This document shows, one piece after another, positions 34,802 to 44,684 of a DNA stretch of 64,000 bases. The notes beneath the pieces are model-generated. The model saw only the letters and a program-made list of their open reading frames with translations. It did not search any database and was not told the origin of the DNA. The first letter of the stretch is position 1; each line of letters begins with the position of its first letter. Position numbers and translations under genes: made by a program. Origin of the DNA: Acidiflorens sp963841945 (GTDB taxonomy: Bacteria > Acidobacteriota > Terriglobia > Terriglobales > Acidobacteriaceae); NCBI GenBank assembly GCA_963841945.1, contig CAWJFC010000018.1:1-64000 (forward strand). The letters run 5' to 3'.

Positions 34802-35047
34802 TCAGCGTTCCAGCTTGCGCAGAAACTCTTGCTCGTCCATGTGGTACTTGAATGCCTTGCGGCCATTGATGAAGACGACGGGAACTTCGTCGTTGTAGAG
34901 CCGCCGGGTCTCCGAATCGGAATCGACGTCGATTTCCCGCCACCTGAAAGCTGTCTGCCGGTGCAGCTTGTTGAGGCTCTCCTTGACGATCTCGCAAAGA
35001 TGGCATCCTTTGCGTGAATAGAGGATGACCTCGCCCGCATCCGGCAT
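34802..35047 (-). CDS. Glutaredoxin-like small thiol protein
   Basis: An 81-residue thioredoxin-fold protein with the redox pair Cys15-H-L-Cys18 (YSRKGCHLCEI), a cis-proline in DEVPVVFINGRKAF, and the DUF836/glutaredoxin-like length. It starts at ATG 35047; the longer open frame to 35278 has no homology. It is 56 bp upstream of the acyl-CoA ligase on the same strand, so they may be co-transcribed, although no functional link is evident. Confidence 0.88.
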   Translation of the reverse strand: MPDAGEVILYSRKGCHLCEIVKESLNKLHRQTAFRWREIDVDSDSETRRLYNDEVPVVFINGRKAFKYHMDEQEFLRKLER

Positions 35048-35207
35048 GCCGGCAGTGTAGCAGTTTCGGCGCGCGCGAGGCCAAAAATCGATTTGATCGT
35101 TGGTGGCTTTTGAGCGAAAATCGCGATCCGGAGCGACAACCGCCGGCGAATTCCTCCGCCGGCCAGATCGGCGGAACTTTTCCTCCGGGTAAGGGTTTGG
35201 TGCACGC

Positions 35208-35828
35208 ATGAAAACCAATCGCAGAAGTTTCGTAGGCGGCAGTGGCCTGGCACTGGCCGGCGTTGCCGGCACGCTCACCGGACTTAATTCACGGGCTCAG
35301 GCCGCGCAACAGGCGACCAGCCCCAGTTTCGCGAGCTTCGGCTGGGAGGTCGCGAACCTGGACGACAATGGCGCCGACGTTTTCTTCGAGGTCACGAACA
35401 GCCTCGCGCTGAACGCCGCCGACTTTGACATTGCCTTCATGCTCACTTCGCCGCCCGCGGCTCCGGGGTTCACGGAAATCTTGTGCCGCGCCGCGGTCTC
35501 TCCCGGCGCGCCGCCGCAGTTCTATAAGGGCGATCCCGGCGCAAGCTTCATTTCTCCGCAGAGCCCCAACTTCGGCAAGGTCAAGGTTCACAATCCTCAC
35601 GGACTCAACGTCGGTAACGACGGCTATCTCCTCCAAAATGTCTTTTGCAGTGTGATCCTGAAGACCTGGGTAACTGCGGACGGAACCGCGTCTTCCACTT
35701 CGCGCCATGTGCGGCTCGCGCAATCGCTCGCCTTGAATGCCGGCGACTACCTGGTCTTCAATATGAGTCACGCCGGAGTCCCGGGCGACTGCGAGATGCA
35801 GGTCGTGCTCGAGTACGCTCTCAGTTAA
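35208..35828 (+). CDS. Tat-exported protein of unknown function
   Basis: A 206-residue protein with a twin-arginine signal (KTNRRSFVGGSGLALAGVAG, cleavage near AQA). The mature part is beta-rich and contains no motif I recognise; a PxNPHGLNVGNDGYLL-like stretch and two Cys residues (in ILCRAAV and VFCSVIL) are notable. Tat export implies folding in the cytoplasm before translocation, often with a cofactor. It is transcribed alone, divergent from the glutaredoxin gene. Confidence 0.8.
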   Translation: MKTNRRSFVGGSGLALAGVAGTLTGLNSRAQAAQQATSPSFASFGWEVANLDDNGADVFFEVTNSLALNAADFDIAFMLTSPPAAPGFTEILCRAAVSPGAPPQFYKGDPGASFISPQSPNFGKVKVHNPHGLNVGNDGYLLQNVFCSVILKTWVTADGTASSTSRHVRLAQSLALNAGDYLVFNMSHAGVPGDCEMQVVLEYALS

Positions 35829-35914
35829 CTCGGCATCGTCGTGCACTCCTCAGGTGGCTCACTCTGCTCTCCTCGTTACGGCAGGCGAAAAAGATTCGCG
35901 TGTAAAATTCCGAC

Positions 35915-36658
35915 ATGGCCAGGAACGCAAAACTGCTCTCCCGGAAGGTAGTGCTCGTCACCGGTGCGGCCAAACGTCTGGGACGCGCGATTGCCTTGGC
36001 GGCAGCCGAAAATGGCGCGGATGTGGCGATTACCTATCGCAACTCGGCGTCCGAGGCGCGCACCGTGCTGCAACGGCTAGCGGCCCACGGCATAGAGGCG
36101 CTCGCCCTGCGCTGCGACATCACCGACGAGATGAACGTTCGCGAGATGGTCAAAGAGGTTGTCGGCACGTTCGGCGGAATCGATGTGCTGGTCAACAACG
36201 CCGCGAACTACGAAACGGCGGAGTTCGAAAAGCTGACGGTCGCGCGGTGGGACGCCATCTTTGCCTCGAACACCCGCGGCCCATTCCTCGTTTCGCGCGA
36301 GGCGCTCCCGCACCTCCGCAAGCGTCGCGGCCGCATCGTCAATATGGGCTCGCTTGGCGGATTTCGTCCCTGGGCGACGCATGCACATTACTGCTCGTCG
36401 AAGGCTGCAGTGCACATGCTCACAAAGGTAATGGCGAAAGCGCTCGCGCCAGAAATTGCCGTCAACGCCGTCGCTCCGGGAATGATCGACTTGGGAGAAA
36501 AGTCGGCCGCCGCGTTCATGAAGCGTATGGCCAAGCAGACTCCGATGCGGCGCAATGGGACGGCTAGCGACATCGCGGAAGCAGTCATGTTTTTCGCGGC
36601 GGCTCCATCGTTTATTACCGGCCAGATTCTGGCCGTCGATGGCGGGCTGGGACTGTAG
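35915..36658 (+). CDS. Short-chain dehydrogenase/reductase (SDR)
   Basis: A 247-residue classical SDR: the nucleotide-binding TGAAKRLGRAIA near residue 16, a NNAA motif at VLVNNAANYE, catalytic Ser in VNMGSLGG, and YCSSK giving Tyr-x3-Lys. The Arg/Ser pattern after the second strand (TYRNSASEA) suggests NADP(H) preference, and the pteridine reductase / 3-oxoacyl-ACP reductase-like group fits. The substrate is unknown. Same strand as, and about 90 bp after, the Tat-exported protein. Confidence 0.92.
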   Translation: MARNAKLLSRKVVLVTGAAKRLGRAIALAAAENGADVAITYRNSASEARTVLQRLAAHGIEALALRCDITDEMNVREMVKEVVGTFGGIDVLVNNAANYETAEFEKLTVARWDAIFASNTRGPFLVSREALPHLRKRRGRIVNMGSLGGFRPWATHAHYCSSKAAVHMLTKVMAKALAPEIAVNAVAPGMIDLGEKSAAAFMKRMAKQTPMRRNGTASDIAEAVMFFAAAPSFITGQILAVDGGLGL

Positions 36659-36805
36659 TGGGCCGTCGCCGACCCAGTCATGAACCCGCATTCGTGCTCC
36701 CAATTCGCAAGATTGGATTTGTTTCCAATCGCGGGTTCGCGTATCGTTCCTGTTTCGATTAAAAATCTGTTTCGCTCAAACAATACTCTTGATCCAACCA
36801 TACTC

Positions 36806-37384
36806 ATGAAGAAATCTGTATTGATAATCTGCTCGCTCTTTCTGGCCATGTCATTTGCGGCCGCGCAGGATCGTCCCGAAGAAGGCGGCCATGAACTCGA
36901 AGTCTGGACGGGCGGCGGCTATTCCGTGCCTGGCGGCACCAAGGACACAGCGGTATGGAACGCCGGTGTGCGCTATGGCTGGATCCTGACCGCGCCTCAC
37001 GGTCCCGGCTTCCTGAGCGGGCGCTTCGAGTACGCCGTCGATGCCATGCCCGCCTTCGTCGTCTTTCAGCGCGCCAACACCGCCTACGGAGCGGGCGTCT
37101 ACCCGTTCGCGCTCAAATGGATTTTCGCCACTCGAGGCAGCGCCGAGCCTTACCTTGAGCTGAACGGCGGTACGCTCTTCACTAACCACGAAGTTCCAGC
37201 CGGAACTTCGACGATAAATTTCACATCCAGCGCCGCTCTGGGAATCCATTTCCTGCGCCAACACACATGGACGGTCGAGGTCCGATACATGCACATCTCC
37301 AATGCCGGCCTTACCGTGCCGAACCCGGGAGTCAATACTGTGCAGGTGAGATTGGGACTGGGAAAGTTCTTCGCGAAGAAGTAG
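36806..37384 (+). CDS. PagL-like lipid A 3-O-deacylase (acyloxyacyl hydrolase)
   Basis: A 192-residue outer-membrane protein with a signal peptide (MKKSVLIICSLFLAMSFAAA). Near the C-terminus is RYMHISNAGLTVPNPGVN, matching the PagL active-site pattern with His163 and Ser165; the preceding strands are barrel-like. PagL removes the 3-position acyl chain of lipid A in the outer membrane. I chose ATG 36806 because the signal peptide starts there; the open frame from 36680 adds an unrelated stretch. Its stop is about 100 bp from the convergent TonB-dependent receptor gene. Confidence 0.85.
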   Translation: MKKSVLIICSLFLAMSFAAAQDRPEEGGHELEVWTGGGYSVPGGTKDTAVWNAGVRYGWILTAPHGPGFLSGRFEYAVDAMPAFVVFQRANTAYGAGVYPFALKWIFATRGSAEPYLELNGGTLFTNHEVPAGTSTINFTSSAALGIHFLRQHTWTVEVRYMHISNAGLTVPNPGVNTVQVRLGLGKFFAKK

Positions 37385-37485
37385 GTGGCGCGTGAGTCAG
37401 GCGAGCAATGTGCGTAATTGAGTGTTTCGCTGCATGAGGAGTAGTTTCCGGTTTTGCTGATCACCCCCGCAATGGCCCGGTACGC

Positions 37486-40400
37486 TCAGAACTCCAACCG
37501 CGCCTGGAAGGCGATCATGCGGGGACTACTGTCGCCGCCGAGCCCAACTCCTAGCAAGCCGGTTGGCGGAGAGGTCGTGTACGTGAGCGCTCCAAAGCCA
37601 CTCTGTGTGGACGGATTCCCGGGAATACCAGCCTGCACCATGCTTGGAAGCGCGAAATTCGGGTGGTTGAAAACATTAAAGAACTGACCCTCAAATCGCA
37701 GCTTCACATGCTCGCTCAAGGTAAACCATTTTGTCAGGTAGAAGTCACTCCAAAGGAAATTAGGACCGCGCAGAGCGTTCCGGCCGAGATTTCCGAATTG
37801 GCAATTCTGCGGGCTGTCGCCGCCATAGCACTGGCCTGTGCTCGGATCGACGGTCGACACAAATGCGGCCGGATTAAGCCACTGAATCGTTCCCGCCTGA
37901 GTTACGCCGGGGATCGGATGATGGTCATACAACGGAACGCCGGGAACGACGCTGGCGAACTGTGGTCCGCTGCCCTGTACGATGCCGTTTCCGTTTGCTA
38001 AATAGGGCGTACTCAGCACCGAAAACGGAACCCCACTGTGCCAGAACGCCGTTCCCGAAATCTGCCAGCCGTTGAGCGCGTAACCCAGAGAATGACTGCG
38101 CACTTTGAGCGGGAGCTGATAAACATATTGCGCGTTGAGATTGTGCCGGATGTCGTAGTCGCAAGGACCATGGTCGCGGGCCAGATCTCCGGGCAGAGGG
38201 GAGAGAATCCCGCCTGCGGAGAACGAAAGAAATCCTCCGTTCGAGACTGTATCCATGCAGCGGCTCCTGGTGTAGTTGACCTGCCCTTGCAGACCATGTC
38301 CGAGGCGCTTCATTGCGGTCAATTGAAGGCCGTTGTAGTGGCTGTTCGCGCCGGTGGAGAGCTGCGTCACCGCGCCGAATCGCGGATCGGTGGATTGCAG
38401 GTATGGAAACGGCGAAAAACAACCCTGACACACGGTTTGGTAGCCGTTGACTTGGGTCGAGTACGGTTGATTCACCGCCCGCGTGCCTACGTACTGCGCT
38501 TGCAAGCTAGCCGCAGTTCCAAATTGATGTTCGATTCCCAGACTCCATTCCATGAAGTAAGGAGCGTGGAGTTTGCCATCCGGGACGGCCGTGATGGCAA
38601 CTGGCGGAAGACAACTTGCGGGACTGGACAGTGGAGATGCGCACGAAAGCTGTCCCTGAGGAAATCCCGAAGTAAAAACCTGATTTGCCGACACGGTTGC
38701 ATCGACTGCGCTGCCGGGCACGCTCGGCGCGATGGCCGTGCCGCCGACGCTGCCAAGCACACCTCCTTGAAATGTCTTGTCGTAGGGAGGGTTGGTGCCA
38801 ATCAGGTCGGCCACCGTGCCGGGCAGGATATCGCTGAAAATCCCAAAGCCCGTGCGGAGCACGGAATTTGGCTCGAACTGCCACGCAATCGCCGTTCTTG
38901 GTTGCAGAATAGCCAGCGGTGTAGACGAAAAAAGATTGCCGAGATGAGTCTGGATGGCCTCGTTCAGCGGTTGATTCACGTCATGCGAGATGGAACTGAA
39001 GGAACCGCGAAGGCGGCCGATTTGATCATGAGGACTCAGCGGATTGGAATTGAAAGTGTCGCGCAGACCGAACGTCCAGGTCAGGGCGCGAGTCACTTTC
39101 CAGGTGTCTTGCGCGTAAGCATCGAGATTGAGAAAGTTGAACGGTTCATTTGTGTTGGAAGGGAATGTCTTCGACGCGGTGTTGGCTACGCCGTCTATAT
39201 ATTGCTGCAAATTTTCATAGCTCACCGTTGGAACTGTGCCTTCTCCAAAGTCGTAGTCGTTCAGGCGCAAGATGCGGATATTGGTTCCGAAGCGAAGCTC
39301 GTGAACACCGCGGCCCCATGCGAGATTGTCGTTGATGAAAAAACGGGATGCGCGCCGGCCTTGAATCCAGGTGTTGTCAAGCCCTCCCATGGGCGTGAAG
39401 GCATTCGCGCCACTGCCCTCTAACACAATCGGAAATGCCGAAAGTGTCTGCTGCAAGTTGCTGGGCCCAAACAAGCTCTGGTACCAGGAAAACGCCGGAT
39501 TGAAATAGTTCACCACGTTCTGCGAGAAGACGTGCGTGTGCCCAGCGGCGAACGAATAGAGAGGTTGCGGGGAAAGCGCATTGAACACCGGGTTGATGGG
39601 ATCCGTGTATGCGGCTTGCAAACCGGTGTCCGACTGAAAGCGGAACCAGGTCGTGTCGCTCTCGTTGATGTTGTAGTCGATTCGGGCCGTCTGCACCTGT
39701 TCGTGGTCGTCGCTGGAGTGCGAAATGCTCTGGCGGTTGGCGCAGCCGTCTGCGGCGGCGCCGAGCGGGCAGCCAAGTATCGCGGTCGGTGTGCCACTGG
39801 TGTTCCTATACAGCAAAAACATCTGCCGATAGAACGGGACCGACGCGGAAGGCAGCTGCTGGAGCACGTACTGTTGGAATGCCGCAGTGGGAACAATGGT
39901 GGGCGTGACGATGGGCAGCGCGATCCGAACCCATTCGCTGTCGAAGAAGAAAAAAAGCTTGTCGCGTGCGATCGGCCCGCCCAGACTGCCTCCAAAGTGA
40001 TTTACCGTCGATCTGGGCTTGTGGTTCCCCGGAGTCGCATTGGTGAAGTAATCGGCTGCGTTGAGTAGCGAACCATTCCACAGCTCATAGAGGTTCCCGT
40101 GCAACTGATTTGTGCCGGACTTGGTGACGTAGTTGACCTGGGATGCTCCATACCGCCCCTGATCCACGGAGTAGGAAAGGGTGTTGACGGTCACTTCCGA
40201 AATCGAATTCAATCCCAACACGAGGTTGGTGGAGAGGCCGCTATTGAGGTTCGTAAGCGGGTCGTTCGTTTCCAGCCCGTCGACGATGTAGCCGTTAGAG
40301 AGAGCGGGCAGTCCGTTAAATTCCACGTTGCCGTATCCGTTGGTGCCGCCGACGAAGTCGTTGCCGCTCCCGGCCGTGTTGATGAGCGCTCCAGGCGCAA

Positions 40401-40896
40401 ACTGCAAAGGGTAGGTTAAATCGCCTCCCGGATTTGGCAGATCCTCCAATGCCGGTGCACTAAGGGTCGTGGATGTGTTGGCGTTTTCCGGATTGATGAG
40501 TGGGGCTTCGCTGCTGACCTCAACCACTTCATTGGATCGGGCCACCTGGAACGTGAAATCCACGGTCTGCTTCTGTCCCAGACCCGCAACGACGTTGTCA
40601 TTCTTTCCTGGCTCGAAGCCTTGATCTTCAACTGTGACCGAATAGGTGCCCGGCTTTAACTGCGGAAAGTTGAAGCGACCTACGTCATCCGTCCTGGCAC
40701 TGCGCTTCAGACCGGTCTCGTGATTCGTGATCGTGACAGTGGCACCCGGCACAACCGCGTTAGTTGTGTCTCGAACCTGGCCAACGATGGCGCTGGTGGT
40801 TTCGCCTTGTGCCGGCGCTTTCGCCGGAAAAAGACACGCCACCGTCAATACAACAAAAGCAAGGTTCGCCGGCCACGCCATGAATACGCCACCCAT
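37486..40896 (-). CDS. Oar-like TonB-dependent receptor with carboxypeptidase-regulatory domain
   Basis: A 1136-residue outer-membrane protein: signal peptide (about 1-30), a carboxypeptidase-regulatory-like beta-sandwich (about 35-115, TSAIVGQVRDTTNAVVPGAT onward), a plug (about 130-260, with YIVDGLETND and VNYVTKSGTNQLHG) and a large barrel ending in FQARLEF. Such proteins are very numerous in Acidobacteria, where they are thought to import or bind large substrates such as polysaccharides; the ligand is unknown. ATG 40896 or 40881 could be the start. A dyad resembling GntR-type sites lies just upstream. No SusD-like partner is adjacent. Confidence 0.93.
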   Translation of the reverse strand: MGGVFMAWPANLAFVVLTVACLFPAKAPAQGETTSAIVGQVRDTTNAVVPGATVTITNHETGLKRSARTDDVGRFNFPQLKPGTYSVTVEDQGFEPGKNDNVVAGLGQKQTVDFTFQVARSNEVVEVSSEAPLINPENANTSTTLSAPALEDLPNPGGDLTYPLQFAPGALINTAGSGNDFVGGTNGYGNVEFNGLPALSNGYIVDGLETNDPLTNLNSGLSTNLVLGLNSISEVTVNTLSYSVDQGRYGASQVNYVTKSGTNQLHGNLYELWNGSLLNAADYFTNATPGNHKPRSTVNHFGGSLGGPIARDKLFFFFDSEWVRIALPIVTPTIVPTAAFQQYVLQQLPSASVPFYRQMFLLYRNTSGTPTAILGCPLGAAADGCANRQSISHSSDDHEQVQTARIDYNINESDTTWFRFQSDTGLQAAYTDPINPVFNALSPQPLYSFAAGHTHVFSQNVVNYFNPAFSWYQSLFGPSNLQQTLSAFPIVLEGSGANAFTPMGGLDNTWIQGRRASRFFINDNLAWGRGVHELRFGTNIRILRLNDYDFGEGTVPTVSYENLQQYIDGVANTASKTFPSNTNEPFNFLNLDAYAQDTWKVTRALTWTFGLRDTFNSNPLSPHDQIGRLRGSFSSISHDVNQPLNEAIQTHLGNLFSSTPLAILQPRTAIAWQFEPNSVLRTGFGIFSDILPGTVADLIGTNPPYDKTFQGGVLGSVGGTAIAPSVPGSAVDATVSANQVFTSGFPQGQLSCASPLSSPASCLPPVAITAVPDGKLHAPYFMEWSLGIEHQFGTAASLQAQYVGTRAVNQPYSTQVNGYQTVCQGCFSPFPYLQSTDPRFGAVTQLSTGANSHYNGLQLTAMKRLGHGLQGQVNYTRSRCMDTVSNGGFLSFSAGGILSPLPGDLARDHGPCDYDIRHNLNAQYVYQLPLKVRSHSLGYALNGWQISGTAFWHSGVPFSVLSTPYLANGNGIVQGSGPQFASVVPGVPLYDHHPIPGVTQAGTIQWLNPAAFVSTVDPSTGQCYGGDSPQNCQFGNLGRNALRGPNFLWSDFYLTKWFTLSEHVKLRFEGQFFNVFNHPNFALPSMVQAGIPGNPSTQSGFGALTYTTSPPTGLLGVGLGGDSSPRMIAFQARLEF

Positions 40897-40926
40897 CTGT
40901 TCTGAATTGGCAGGGGTGCCACTACC

Positions 40927-40961
40927 TGGTATTAACCAGAGGTTAGTAGTGCTAGTTAACC
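40927..40961 (-). promoter_or_regulatory. Overlapping inverted repeats upstream of the TonB-dependent receptor
   Basis: TGGT-ATTA-ACCA (40927-40938) and TAACC-AGA-GGTTA (40933-40945) overlap, and a further TTAACC occurs at 40956-40961. Dyads of this TGGT...ACCA shape are typical of GntR-family operators. They lie 31-65 bp before the receptor start. Confidence 0.5.
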
Positions 40962-41038
40962 ACAGTTAATAAAAACAGACAAGAGACGGGAGATCGGAAA
41001 AGCTCGGCAATTTGTCCTGAGTGACCGGTAAGCCGGAG

Positions 41039-42622
41039 TCAACTGTGGCGATGGAGAACAGCTCGCAGCCGCAGCCCAGACCATGCCAGCGCTGCGCTTC
41101 CCGCATACCAAACGGCGAACGCCGCCCGCACCACCCATTCCGGCGCCGCGCCCACCCGCCGTAACAGGAACGGAAAAAAATTCCAGCAGGTGATGTGCAC
41201 ATAATCCCATTGATCCTGCGACATCGAGTCGTTATTCAGTCCCCAGGCGTCCATCTTGCCGAGTGCGAATGCAGCAATATTCTTAAAGCGCAGGCCAATC
41301 ACAAATGTTGGATGGCCCAATGTTTCCATCTGGTAAATTTCCAGCGGGACCCAGAAGGCGAGCGAAGCGATCTGGATGACAAGACTCGCCGCGATGAGAA
41401 CAAAAGCGCTGGCGCGAATGGTTCGCCCAAGCTCCGCACCAAAATGCAAAAGCAGCGGCACCGCCATCAAAGCGACCAGCTCGACGGTGGTCGAAACGTA
41501 GCGATCGCCCCAGGCGAAGTCGCCCGCCCAGTACGCGTAGCGGGCATAGAAACAGACATACGCGGCGAGCAGCAGCAGGGAAGAGATTGCATAAGCGCGA
41601 AGCTCGGGCGAGAGACGTTTCCACAAAACTACAAAAAATAAAATCGACAACACGATGAGCGGATCGTAGAGAAAGATTGACTTCTCAGGCGTGAAGAGCG
41701 CGCCGAAGACGCCTTCGCGAAGTGGCGTGCTCCAGGGAAAGTTGAGCGGAAGGCTCGGGTCTCGTTGACGATACTCGCGCGCGAAGTTGGCAACGTAAGT
41801 AGTGGTCACCGATTCGAAGCGATAAAAGTTATAAGCGCGATCGATGACAAGAAACATCGCATAAACGGGAGCGGCAATTTTTATGTAATCGAGAAAGCGT
41901 TGCCAGAAAGTCTGTCCGTCGCGGCGTTCGAACCACAGAATCAGCAGCAGGAAAACTCCGCAGGCGATCAGGTCGAGTCCGGTAGTAAGTCGAGTGAGAA
42001 GGTTAAGCCCCAGCGCCCCCGAGCCGATCCAAAGCGCGCGCCGGCTGCCCGTCCGCAGCCACTCATATTGGAACGAGAAGCCGGTGAGCGTCAGCAGCAT
42101 GATGTAGTTGTTCTCCTGCATGTTTTGCGTGTAGTGCAGGTGAGTAGTGCAAAGGAGCAACGCGAGCACACCAAGAATCGCTTCCTTCACGGAAAAAGAA
42201 AGCTGCCGCAGGAAACGAAACGCAATCAACGCAGTCAGAACATTGACGAGCATGCTCGTCAGGTAGCTGACCACGATGCTGCGCACAGCCGGGTCATCTT
42301 CGTATTCCGCGAAGATCGGCAGATGCGCCATCGCGGTGCCGATCAGATCCGCGGGCAGCATGAGCAGGCTTTGCCCGATGCCGAACCACGCGTAGATTCG
42401 TCCGCTGCGGCCGACGAGCCCGAACTCGGGATATTCGTTCGGAAGCACCTGCGGCTGCGAAGTCCACATCCAGTGCGTGGTTTGCAGGCGGTGCATCGTG
42501 TCAGCGGTGCCCAGTTCGCCGGACTGCACCACTAGGGCAAGGAGGGCGGAGATCAGGCATAAGAGGAAAATCGGATCGCGAAGACGTTGAGCGAGGCGCG
42601 AAAGCGTTGGTTGAAAAGGCAT
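41039..42622 (-). CDS. Polytopic membrane protein, possibly glycosyltransferase-like
   Basis: A 527-residue protein with about ten to twelve hydrophobic helices and a loop between the first two containing HRLQTTHWMWTSQPQVLPNEY. The layout (long first loop with acidic and Trp residues, many helices, short C-terminal tail) is like GT-C or ArnT-type membrane glycosyltransferases, but I see no conclusive motif. It is transcribed from its own region, upstream (on the minus strand) of the receptor gene. Function left open. Confidence 0.72.
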   Translation of the reverse strand: MPFQPTLSRLAQRLRDPIFLLCLISALLALVVQSGELGTADTMHRLQTTHWMWTSQPQVLPNEYPEFGLVGRSGRIYAWFGIGQSLLMLPADLIGTAMAHLPIFAEYEDDPAVRSIVVSYLTSMLVNVLTALIAFRFLRQLSFSVKEAILGVLALLLCTTHLHYTQNMQENNYIMLLTLTGFSFQYEWLRTGSRRALWIGSGALGLNLLTRLTTGLDLIACGVFLLLILWFERRDGQTFWQRFLDYIKIAAPVYAMFLVIDRAYNFYRFESVTTTYVANFAREYRQRDPSLPLNFPWSTPLREGVFGALFTPEKSIFLYDPLIVLSILFFVVLWKRLSPELRAYAISSLLLLAAYVCFYARYAYWAGDFAWGDRYVSTTVELVALMAVPLLLHFGAELGRTIRASAFVLIAASLVIQIASLAFWVPLEIYQMETLGHPTFVIGLRFKNIAAFALGKMDAWGLNNDSMSQDQWDYVHITCWNFFPFLLRRVGAAPEWVVRAAFAVWYAGSAALAWSGLRLRAVLHRHS

Positions 42623-42764
42623 CGGACTGAATGATATTGCACCGCAGGTTCACGGTTGATGCAAGAGCGCCGCTTTGCGCTGGGAGTCCTGTCTGCGTCC
42701 GCAGTACGGCCGGGGCGGGATCGGCGACCGATGCGTCGTTCGGCGAGGCGATGGCAGCTGACGG

Positions 42765-44684
42765 CTACCTGAGCAGGATGGAAAGGACCTGGTTGACCGC
42801 GAACGCAGCAAGGTACGCAACTCCGGTCATGTATAAAAACTGGATGGCGGGCCACCTCCAGCTATTGGTCTCGCGGCGGACAATCGCAAGGGTTGAGGTG
42901 CACTGCATGGCGAAAGCAAAAAAGACGAGCAGCGCCATGGCTCCCGCAAATGTCAGGTCTTGCCTCAGCGCATTCTGGAGCGTCATCGTGTGCGTCGCCG
43001 GGTCGATGCCATAAATCGTGCCCAAGGTTCCGACAATCACTTCGCGCGCGATCACGGAAGTCAGCAATCCGACCCCGATTTTCCAGTTAAAGCCGAGCGG
43101 CCGGATCAGCGGTTCAATGCCATGGCCCAGGTGGGCGATCGCGCTCTGCTCCAAGGCTGGAACGGCGCCATTGTGCAGGGGAAGATTCGTCAGCACCCAC
43201 ACCAGCAGAGAGACCACCAGAATGATGGTCCCGGCCTGCCGCAGGAAAACCCGTCCCCGGTCCAGCAAGCGAAGACCGATCGACTGCCAGGTGGGCCACC
43301 GATACGCGGGCATCTCGAGCACGAAGGGAGCGGCAGCCGACTTGAGAACCGAGGACTTGAGAAGTTTCGCGGTCGTAATGGCGGCCAGGAATCCGAGCAC
43401 ATAGAGGGAGAGCATGGCGCACGCGCGCGATCCCAGAAATACGCCGACCACTGGCCGCTCCGGGATAAAGGCGGCGATGAGCAAGGTGTAGATCGGTAGG
43501 CGGGCCGAACAGGTCATGAAGGGGGCGACCAGGATGGTCGCGATCCGGTCGCGCTTGTTCTCGATGGTGCGCGTCGCCATGATTGCGGGCACCGCGCACG
43601 CATAGGCGGACAGAAGCGGAATGAATGCCTTCCCGTTCAGGCCCACACTGCGCATGGTGCGGTCGGCAATCAGCGCCGCGCGCGCCAGATAGCCGGAATC
43701 TTCAAGCAGTCCAATAAAAAAGAAGAGCAAAAGGATCTGGGGCAGGAACACCAGCACGGAACTAACGCCCTTCCACAGGCCATCCAGAAGAAGTGATCGG
43801 AGGATGCCGGCGGGGATAAAAGTCGCCGCTTGCAGCCCAAGTTTTGTGAGCAGATCCTGAAAGGCATTGCTCATTGGCTGGCCGAGTCCAAATACGGTTT
43901 GGAAAACAGCGCCGACCACCAGCATGAAAATCAGTGGTCCCCAGAGCTTGTGCAGACAGATATCGTCTAGGCGGCGGCTCCATTCGCTGGGAAGATGCGG
44001 CTGGTACCCGATCCGCCCTTCGACCTGGCCGGCCCATTTGCGGCACTGGCGAAGGTCTTGAAGTACCGGCAGCAACGCGCCAGGCGAGGGATTGTGATCC
44101 TGGCGAACGAATCGATCCACGACCTCGAGCCCGGTTTCCTGGGTGGCGCTCACCATCGCAACCGGCGCGCCGAGCTCCCCGGCAAGTTTGACTACGTCGA
44201 GCGAGCCTCCGCCCTTCTCAAAGACGTCCGCCATATTCAGAAGGACGAGCGTAGGCAGACCCAAAGCGATTACCGGCGCTGCCAGCACGAGGTGACGGGA
44301 GAGATGGGTGATATCGAGCACCAGCAAAACCGCATCCGGGCGAGGCAGGCCGTCCATTTTGCCGGTAAGAACATTCACGGCAACGCGCTCATCGTCGGAG
44401 TAAGGTGTGAGGCTGTACACGCCGGGCAGATCGATGATCCGGATCGGATGTTCTGCGCCGGCCAACAAACCCACCCGTTGCTCGACTGTCACACCCGGGT
44501 AGTTCCCGACTTTCTGACGAAGACGGGTCAGACGATTGAAGAGGGTCGACTTGCCGGAATTGGGCGGACCGATCAGCGCCACGGTGCGGATTTCGCCACG
44601 CCGAATCTCCGGGACTTTATCGCCAATGCCGATCAAGGGCTCGGAAGGTGTATCGCAGCATCCGCTGGAGAGGAGCGACGTCAC
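42765..44684 (-). CDS. feoB: Ferrous iron transport protein B
   Basis: A 639-residue FeoB. The N-terminal G domain has G1 GPPNSGKST, G3 DLPGVYSL and G4 NMAD; the following polytopic region has the Gate motifs including GKAFIPLLSAYACAVPAIMATRTIE. It moves Fe(II) across the inner membrane. The GTG start overlaps the feoA stop, and the protein is shorter than the E. coli form (773), mainly in the spacer and C-terminus. Regulated with feoA by the sites upstream of that gene. Confidence 0.95.
   Translation of the reverse strand: MTSLLSSGCCDTPSEPLIGIGDKVPEIRRGEIRTVALIGPPNSGKSTLFNRLTRLRQKVGNYPGVTVEQRVGLLAGAEHPIRIIDLPGVYSLTPYSDDERVAVNVLTGKMDGLPRPDAVLLVLDITHLSRHLVLAAPVIALGLPTLVLLNMADVFEKGGGSLDVVKLAGELGAPVAMVSATQETGLEVVDRFVRQDHNPSPGALLPVLQDLRQCRKWAGQVEGRIGYQPHLPSEWSRRLDDICLHKLWGPLIFMLVVGAVFQTVFGLGQPMSNAFQDLLTKLGLQAATFIPAGILRSLLLDGLWKGVSSVLVFLPQILLLFFFIGLLEDSGYLARAALIADRTMRSVGLNGKAFIPLLSAYACAVPAIMATRTIENKRDRIATILVAPFMTCSARLPIYTLLIAAFIPERPVVGVFLGSRACAMLSLYVLGFLAAITTAKLLKSSVLKSAAAPFVLEMPAYRWPTWQSIGLRLLDRGRVFLRQAGTIILVVSLLVWVLTNLPLHNGAVPALEQSAIAHLGHGIEPLIRPLGFNWKIGVGLLTSVIAREVIVGTLGTIYGIDPATHTMTLQNALRQDLTFAGAMALLVFFAFAMQCTSTLAIVRRETNSWRWPAIQFLYMTGVAYLAAFAVNQVLSILLR

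Noticed and set aside
38038..39423. 461-codon open frame on the plus strand
   Set aside because: It is antisense to the strongly supported TonB-dependent receptor gene, has no recognisable domain and arises from GC-biased codons.
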